Positions 5,022 through 9,795 of a stretch of DNA of 9,795 bases are shown here, one piece after another. The DNA is from Pseudomonadota bacterium (GTDB lineage: Bacteria; Pseudomonadota; Alphaproteobacteria; UBA1280; UBA12223). How positions within the stretch are numbered: position 1 is the stretch's first letter; each line of letters begins with the position of its first letter. The notes beneath the pieces were generated by a model that had not been told where the DNA came from, made no database searches, and saw only the letters and a list, made by a program, of their open reading frames with translations. The stretch covers positions 1-9,795 of the forward strand of contig PTJW01000031.1 in NCBI GenBank assembly GCA_002937495.1, read 5' to 3'. Both the position numbers and the translations under genes were made by a program.

Positions 5022-6014
5022 ATGAATGCACAAAACATAGAACAGTTTAAGTCTGAGTACTCAACTGAACAACTAATTGAAGTTTATAGACAAATGCTGC
5101 GTTTTCGTAGAATGAGTGAAAAGACTGCCCAAATGTACCAACAAGGTCTTATAGGCGGTTTTTGTCATTTATACACAGGACAAGAAGCAGTATTAGCAGG
5201 TACATTTGCAGAATGTGAAAAAGGTGATGATCATATTACATCATACCGTTGTCATGCACATGCATTAGCTTGTGGAGTTGATGAAAAAGAAGTTTTAGCC
5301 GAGCTAACAGGCCGTGCTACAGGTATATCTAAGGGTAAAGGTGGTTCAATGCACATGTTTGCTCCTGATAAAGGTTATTGGGGTGGTCATGGTATTGTTG
5401 GTGCCCAAGTACCATTAGGTACAGGTATGGCGTTTTACCACAAATACATGGGCAACCAAAACATTTGTGTTACATCATACGGTGATGGTGCGGCAAACCA
5501 AGGACAAATTTTTGAAGCAATGAACATGGCTTCATTATGGGGCTTACCAGTTCTTTATGTTGTAGAAAACAACGTTTATGGTATGGGTACAGCAGCTAAA
5601 AGAGTTTGCGCTGGTGAACTACATCAAAGAGGTGCTGCATTTGGTATCGAAGGTGAAAAAGTTGACGGTCAAGATTTCTTTACAGTAGCAGAAGCTGTTA
5701 AAAGAGCTAGAAAATACATTCTAGAAAATAAGCGTCCATATATTATTGAAATGGATACATACCGTTACAGAGGTCACTCAATGTCAGACCCTGCAAAATA
5801 TAGAAGTAAAGAAGAAGTTCAAGCTGTTAAAGAAAACAGAGACCCTCTAATTAGAATTTATGACTGCTTAGTTGATGAAAGAGGCGTTAAAGAATCTGAA
5901 CTTAAAGAAATTGATAATATCGTAAAAGCAAATCTAAAAGAATCAGTAGATTTCGCTGTTAACTCACCACTGCCAGATGCAGCTGAGTTAATGACAGATA
6001 TTATGCCAAAATAA
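5022..6014 (+). CDS. pdhA: Pyruvate dehydrogenase E1 component, alpha subunit
   Basis: With PdhB it forms the thiamine-diphosphate-dependent E1 that decarboxylates pyruvate and reductively acetylates the lipoyl arm of E2 in the cytoplasm. The 330-residue length is normal for bacterial E1 alpha. The diphosphate/Mg-binding motif starts at GDGAANQG (154-161) and ends at Asn183-Asn184 in VENNVYGMGT. Other hallmarks are GFCHLYTGQEAV (46-57), TSYRCHAHALACG (73-85), GGSMHMF (107-113) and the loop YRYRGHSMSDPAKYRSKEEV (247-266). That loop corresponds to the loop regulated by phosphorylation in mitochondrial E1, although no E1 kinase is present here. The RGHSMSDPAKYR form and overall pattern place it in the PDH (not branched-chain) E1 alpha group as seen in alphaproteobacteria and mitochondria. 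AAAAGG (5007-5012) is nine bases before the ATG. It is the first gene of a four-gene operon. Confidence 0.96.
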   Translation: MNAQNIEQFKSEYSTEQLIEVYRQMLRFRRMSEKTAQMYQQGLIGGFCHLYTGQEAVLAGTFAECEKGDDHITSYRCHAHALACGVDEKEVLAELTGRATGISKGKGGSMHMFAPDKGYWGGHGIVGAQVPLGTGMAFYHKYMGNQNICVTSYGDGAANQGQIFEAMNMASLWGLPVLYVVENNVYGMGTAAKRVCAGELHQRGAAFGIEGEKVDGQDFFTVAEAVKRARKYILENKRPYIIEMDTYRYRGHSMSDPAKYRSKEEVQAVKENRDPLIRIYDCLVDERGVKESELKEIDNIVKANLKESVDFAVNSPLPDAAELMTDIMPK

Positions 6015-6027
6015 GGGATTAGATAAA

Positions 6028-7011
6028 ATGACAACTTACACAACAACTTACAGAAACGCTCTTCGTGATGCAATGTCTGAAGAAATTAGAAGAGACGAAA
6101 AAGTATACCTAATGGGTGAAGAAGTTGCTGAATATAACGGTGCTTACAAATGTTCACAAGGTATGTGGGAAGAATTTGGTGATAAAAGAGTTATCGATAC
6201 TCCAATTACTGAATATGGTTTTACTGGTTTAGCAGTAGGTTCTGCAATGAAAGGTCTAAGACCAATTGTTGAATTTATGAGCTGGGACTTCTCAATGCAA
6301 GCATGTGACCACATCATCAACTCAGCAGCTAAAACTAAGTATATGTCTGGTGGCGTAGTAGACTGCCCAATTGTATTTAGAGGCCAAAATGCTGCATCAG
6401 GTAGAGTTGCTGCACAACACTCGCAAGATTTTGCTGGTTGGTATGCAAATATCCCTGGTTTAAAAGTTATTGCTCCTGCAAACGCACATGATGCTAAAGG
6501 TTTACTAAAAGCAGCTATTCGTGATGATGCTCCTGTAATTTTCTTAGAGCATGAAAAACTTTACGGTATGGAAAATGAAATGCCTACAGATCTAGACTTT
6601 ACAGTTGAAATTGGTAAAGCAGCAACAGTTAAAGAAGGTACTGATGTATCTATCATTGCTTACTCATATTCAGTTGAAACAGCTAAAGAAGTTGCTAAAA
6701 ATCTAGAAAAAGACGGTATTAGCGCAGAAGTTATAGACTTAAGAACAATTTCTCCATTAGATGAAACAGCAATTTTAGATTCAGTGAAGAAAACTTCAAG
6801 AGCTGTATTTATTCAAGAAGCTTGGGCTTATGCATCAGTAGGTGATTCAGTAGCTAGTTTAATTCAATCAAAAGCATTTGATCATTTAGATGCTCCAGTT
6901 GAAGTATTCAGCGGTGAAAGAACTCCTATGCCATATGCTGCTAACTTAGAAGAGCTAGCATTACCACAGGTTGATAAAATTGTAGAAAAAATTAAAACAA
7001 TGGTTAAGTAA
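6028..7011 (+). CDS. pdhB: Pyruvate dehydrogenase E1 component, beta subunit
   Basis: This is the second half of the alpha2beta2 E1; the thiamine cofactor lies at the alpha-beta interface. The 327-residue protein has the transketolase-like pyrimidine-binding domain (about 3-180) and the transketolase C-terminal domain (about 195-320). Glu62 in DTPITEYGFTG matches the glutamate that activates the cofactor's aminopyrimidine ring, and His131 in AAQHSQDF matches the conserved active-site histidine; both align with human E1 beta at the same offset. GEEVAEYNGAYKCSQG and NSAAKTKYMSGG are further signatures. Unlike many alphaproteobacterial PdhB proteins it has no N-terminal lipoyl domain: the first residues already belong to the catalytic fold. 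It starts 13 bases after pdhA, with AGGGA (6014-6018) overlapping the pdhA stop, so translation is probably coupled. Confidence 0.96.
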   Translation: MTTYTTTYRNALRDAMSEEIRRDEKVYLMGEEVAEYNGAYKCSQGMWEEFGDKRVIDTPITEYGFTGLAVGSAMKGLRPIVEFMSWDFSMQACDHIINSAAKTKYMSGGVVDCPIVFRGQNAASGRVAAQHSQDFAGWYANIPGLKVIAPANAHDAKGLLKAAIRDDAPVIFLEHEKLYGMENEMPTDLDFTVEIGKAATVKEGTDVSIIAYSYSVETAKEVAKNLEKDGISAEVIDLRTISPLDETAILDSVKKTSRAVFIQEAWAYASVGDSVASLIQSKAFDHLDAPVEVFSGERTPMPYAANLEELALPQVDKIVEKIKTMVK

Positions 7012-7028
7012 GATAAAGGAATAATAAA

Positions 7029-8318
7029 ATGCCTATCGATATTAGAATGCCGAAGCTATCTCCTACAATGACTGAGGGTCGTTTAGCTAGATGGACTGTA
7101 GCTGAAGGTGATGAAGTTTCATCAGGTGATGTAATTGCTGAAGTTGAAACAGATAAAGCTACAATGGAAGTTGAAGCAATGGAAGATGGTATCATCAACA
7201 AAATTATCATTGCAGAAGGTGATGTTAAAGTTGGTGTAGCTATTGGTGTTATGGCTGAAGATGGTGAAGAAGTACCAGCTGATTACGAGCCAACAAATGA
7301 TGTTGCAGAAGAAGCACCAGCTGAAGAGGCTGCTGCAGAAGAAAAGCCAGCATTTGAAGAAATTAAACAAGAAAAAGTTGCTATGCCAACACAGGCTAAA
7401 ATTGAAATGCCTAAAAAAGTTGCTGCAACTGGTAAGTCTGTATCAAACAAGCTTCCATCACAAGGCGGTGCTAAAGCATCTCCACTAGCTAGAAAACTAG
7501 CAGATGACCTTGGTATTGATTTAGACTATGTTACAGGTTCTGGCCCATATGGTAGAATTACAAAAGCAGATGTTGAAGCAGCTGCTGTAAACGGTGGCGG
7601 TGCAGGTTCATCAGTATTTAAGCGTGATGTTAACGAAGCTAAGCAAACTCCACTAACTCCAATGAGAAGAGCTATTGCATCAAGATTAACAGAATCTAAG
7701 CAAATGACTCCTCACTTCTACTTATCTATGGATGTTAAAATGGATGACTTACTAAAAGTTCGTCAACAATTAAACGCAAATGCAGACGGTAAATTTAAAC
7801 TTACAGTTAACGACTTTATTGTTAGAGCATCAGCACTAGCATTAAACGACTACCCACAAGCAAACGCTAGCTGGAATGTAGATGAAATTATTGAGTACGG
7901 TTCTGTAGATATTTCAGTTGCTGTAGCAATTGACGGTGGTTTAATTACTCCAATTGTATTTGATGCAGAAAATAAAAACATTTTCGATACATCAAGTGAT
8001 GTTAAAGGCTTAGTAAAACAAGCTAAAGAGGGTTCATTAAAACCTGAACAATTCCAAGGTGGCGGTTTCTCAATCTCTAACCTAGGTATGTTTGGCGTTA
8101 AGAACTTCCAAGCTATTGTTAACCCACCTCAAGCTGCTATTTTAGCAGTAGGCGGTACTGAGCAAAAAGTTGTAGTTGAAAACGGCGAATTTAAAGCTGC
8201 AAGCGTTATGAACCTAACATTAAGCGTTGACCACAGAGTTATTGACGGTGCTTTAGGTGCAGAATTATTAGGTAGAATTAAACACTACCTAGAAACTCCA
8301 ACATTACTAGTAGTATAA
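7029..8318 (+). CDS. pdhC: Dihydrolipoamide acetyltransferase, PDH E2 component
   Basis: This is the core of the PDH complex: it accepts acetyl on its lipoyl arm and passes it to CoA. The 429-residue protein contains one lipoyl domain (about 1-80) with lipoyl-lysine Lys43 in EVETDKATME, and a flexible Ala/Glu/Lys-rich linker (about 85-148). The peripheral-subunit-binding domain (about 150-184, SPLARKLADDLGIDLDYVTGSG and GRITKADV) holds E1 and/or E3. A short Gly/Ala linker leads to the acyltransferase domain (about 207-429). The catalytic motif is DHRVIDGA, with His402 and Asp406 near the C-terminus. Its order and length fit the mitochondrial-type E2 with a single lipoyl domain rather than the three-lipoyl E. 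coli form. AAAGGA at 7015-7020 precedes the ATG, 17 bases after pdhB. Out-of-frame open stretches within the repetitive linker coding region (7122-7488) are by-products of its composition. Confidence 0.96.
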   Translation: MPIDIRMPKLSPTMTEGRLARWTVAEGDEVSSGDVIAEVETDKATMEVEAMEDGIINKIIIAEGDVKVGVAIGVMAEDGEEVPADYEPTNDVAEEAPAEEAAAEEKPAFEEIKQEKVAMPTQAKIEMPKKVAATGKSVSNKLPSQGGAKASPLARKLADDLGIDLDYVTGSGPYGRITKADVEAAAVNGGGAGSSVFKRDVNEAKQTPLTPMRRAIASRLTESKQMTPHFYLSMDVKMDDLLKVRQQLNANADGKFKLTVNDFIVRASALALNDYPQANASWNVDEIIEYGSVDISVAVAIDGGLITPIVFDAENKNIFDTSSDVKGLVKQAKEGSLKPEQFQGGGFSISNLGMFGVKNFQAIVNPPQAAILAVGGTEQKVVVENGEFKAASVMNLTLSVDHRVIDGALGAELLGRIKHYLETPTLLVV

Positions 8319-8332
8319 GGAAGGATTATATT

Positions 8333-9736
8333 ATGACTAAAAAATTTGATACAGTAGTTATTGGTTCTGGCCCTGGTGGTTATGTTGCTGCAATTAGAGC
8401 AAGCCAGTTAGGTCAAAAAGTAGCTATTATTGAAAGAGAAAACCTAGGTGGTATTTGCTTAAACTGGGGTTGTATTCCAACTAAAGCACTTTTAAAATCT
8501 GCTGAAGTTAAACACTTAATTGAACACGCTGAAGCTTTTGGTATTAAAGCTGAAATTACAGACATTTCACCTGAGAAAATTGTAGATAGATCAAGAGGTG
8601 TATCTTCAAACCTTAACCAAGGTATTGGTTTCTTAATGAAGAAAAACAATGTTGAAGTTATCGAGGGTTTTGCTAAGTTTGTTACAGCTAAAGAAGTTGA
8701 AGTAGAACTTACAGCAGGCGGTAAAGAAACAGTATTTGCTGATAACTTTATTGTTGCTACAGGTGCAAGAGCTAAAGAAATTCCAGGTTTCTTAGAGTCA
8801 GATCATGATAAGATTTGGACATATAGAGATGCTATGACTCAAAAATCATTCCCAGAATCATTACTTGTTATTGGTGCTGGTGCTATTGGTGTTGAGTTTG
8901 GTTCATTCTACAACACATTTGGTACAAAAGTTACTATTGTTGAAGCACAAGATGCTGTTGTTCCAATTGAAGATAAAGAAATTTCAAAAATCGTTGGTAA
9001 ATCATTTAAAGAGCAAGGCATGGAGCTTAAACTTAAGACTTCTGTAAAAGCTATTGATAAATCAGGTGATAAAGTTAAAGTTACTTTAGAAAAAGGTTCT
9101 AAAGAAGAAGTTATCGAAGTTTCAAATGTACTAGTTGCTATTGGTGTTACTCCAAATACTGAAAACTTAGGTTTAGATAAAATTGGTGTAGCTACAGATG
9201 AGCGTGGTTTTATTAAAGTAGATGAGTTCTACAGAACTAATGTTGATGGTGTTACTGCTATTGGTGATGTTATTGGCGGTGCTTTATTAGCTCACGTTGC
9301 TTCACATGAAGGTATTATTTGTGCTGAAGGTTTAGCAGGTGGCCACCCTCACTTAATGAACTATGACAATATCCCAGGTTGTACATACTGTCACCCACAA
9401 GTAGGTTCAGTTGGTTTAACTGAAGAGCAAGCTAAAGAAAAAGGCCTAAGCTACAGAGTTGGTAGATTTAACTATGGCGCTAACGGTAAAGCTCAGGCTA
9501 CTGGTGATTCTGACCTTGGTCTTGTTAAGACAATCTTTGATAAAGAAACAGGCGAATTATTAGGTGCTCATATTGTTGGTCATGAAGCTACAGAAATGAT
9601 TACAACATTTGTACTAGCACAAAGCCTAGAAGCTACAGATGAAGCAATTGCACAGGCTTGCTTACCTCACCCAACATTATCAGAAATGCTAGGTGAATCT
9701 GTATTAGATAGCTTAGGCAGACCGCTTAACTCATAA
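8333..9736 (+). CDS. lpdA: Dihydrolipoamide dehydrogenase, E3 component
   Basis: This FAD flavoenzyme reoxidises dihydrolipoyl groups on E2 and reduces NAD+ to NADH. The 467-residue length is typical. The FAD-binding motif GSGPGGYVAA is at 11-20. The redox disulfide is Cys42-Cys47 in GGICLNWGCIPTKALL. The NAD-binding motif GAGAIGVEFGS is at 181-191, and the second FAD contact TAIGDVIGG follows in the C-terminal half. The catalytic dyad supplied to the partner monomer is His446-Glu451 in HPTLSE. The strong site AAGGAAGGA (8318-8326) lies six bases before the ATG, and the gap to pdhC is 14 bases. Because it is the last gene of the PDH operon it is probably PDH-specific, but E3 can also serve the 2-oxoglutarate dehydrogenase and glycine cleavage systems. 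Whether the genome has another copy cannot be seen here. Confidence 0.96.
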   Translation: MTKKFDTVVIGSGPGGYVAAIRASQLGQKVAIIERENLGGICLNWGCIPTKALLKSAEVKHLIEHAEAFGIKAEITDISPEKIVDRSRGVSSNLNQGIGFLMKKNNVEVIEGFAKFVTAKEVEVELTAGGKETVFADNFIVATGARAKEIPGFLESDHDKIWTYRDAMTQKSFPESLLVIGAGAIGVEFGSFYNTFGTKVTIVEAQDAVVPIEDKEISKIVGKSFKEQGMELKLKTSVKAIDKSGDKVKVTLEKGSKEEVIEVSNVLVAIGVTPNTENLGLDKIGVATDERGFIKVDEFYRTNVDGVTAIGDVIGGALLAHVASHEGIICAEGLAGGHPHLMNYDNIPGCTYCHPQVGSVGLTEEQAKEKGLSYRVGRFNYGANGKAQATGDSDLGLVKTIFDKETGELLGAHIVGHEATEMITTFVLAQSLEATDEAIAQACLPHPTLSEMLGESVLDSLGRPLNS

Positions 9737-9750
9737 TATTATATAAAAAC

Positions 9751-9778
9751 AAAAAGCACCCAATAGGGTGCTTTTTTA
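9751..9778 (+). terminator. Rho-independent terminator of the PDH operon
   Basis: AAAAAGCACCC (9751-9761) pairs perfectly with GGGTGCTTTTT (9766-9776) around an AATA loop, with a T-run from 9772 on. It lies 15 bases after the lpdA stop. The A-run on the left could let it act in the other direction as well. Nothing further is recognisable in 9779-9795. Confidence 0.93.
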
Positions 9779-9795
9779 TTAAGTTGTCGCAATGT

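Noticed and set aside
5858..6073. Open frame on the minus strand across the pdhA-pdhB junction
   Set aside because: It overlaps two certain genes and shows no family features or start signals; an antisense shadow.
7004..7488. Open frames on both strands over the start and linker of the E2 gene
   Set aside because: They arise from the low-complexity Ala/Glu/Lys linker codons read out of frame; their products are repetitive Lys/Leu or Phe/Cys strings.
8413..9047. Open frames within lpdA (8413-8649 minus, 8865-9047 plus)
   Set aside because: Both lie inside the E3 gene, whose full set of motifs is intact in the main frame; the alternative products look like frame artefacts.

Overview
The window is AT-rich bacterial chromosome with dense coding, strong Shine-Dalgarno sites and clear Rho-independent terminators. 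It looks proteobacterial. The heterodimeric E1 alpha/E1 beta type of pyruvate dehydrogenase (not the single-chain AceE), the E3 active-site form GGICLNWGCIPTKALL, and an RNase PH with the EKRLPPFL...TAEYNMLPRAT pattern fit best with a low-GC alphaproteobacterium. This assignment is inferred from remembered family resemblance, not from a tree or a search. Lipobox and signal-peptide genes point to a Gram-negative envelope.

Layout: (1) 1-361 is the 3' end of an unrecognised plus-strand gene, closed by a strong terminator at 367-402. (2) 426-3522 is a probable three-gene plus-strand operon, rph - M14 zinc carboxypeptidase/aspartoacylase-like gene - hemN. It is driven by a near-consensus promoter (431-459) that sits inside an inverted repeat, and it ends in a bidirectional terminator. 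(3) 3524-4819 is an island of three small envelope genes that I do not recognise: a coiled-coil lipoprotein (minus), a short secreted charged protein (minus) and a two-helix membrane protein (plus). Each has its own promoter and/or terminator. (4) 4820-5021 is a gene-free leader with a candidate operator and promoter. (5) 5022-9736 is a complete pyruvate dehydrogenase operon, pdhA-pdhB-pdhC-lpd, with 13-17 base gaps, closed by a terminator at 9751-9777.

Function: the PDH operon encodes every subunit needed to turn pyruvate, CoA and NAD+ into acetyl-CoA, CO2 and NADH. E1 alpha/beta decarboxylates pyruvate, E2 carries the lipoyl arm and transfers acetyl to CoA, and E3 reoxidises the arm. HemN allows heme synthesis without oxygen, which suggests that the cell meets low-oxygen conditions. 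RNase PH trims tRNA 3' ends and structured RNAs.

Most of the window is ordinary housekeeping. The parts worth a second look are the small envelope-gene island, the inverted repeat over the rph promoter, a palindromic element upstream of pdhA that shares the 9-mer ATTGCAACG with the rph promoter, and the unusual company of rph. I see no convincing previously undescribed multi-gene system, no mobile element, no CRISPR array and no RNA gene.
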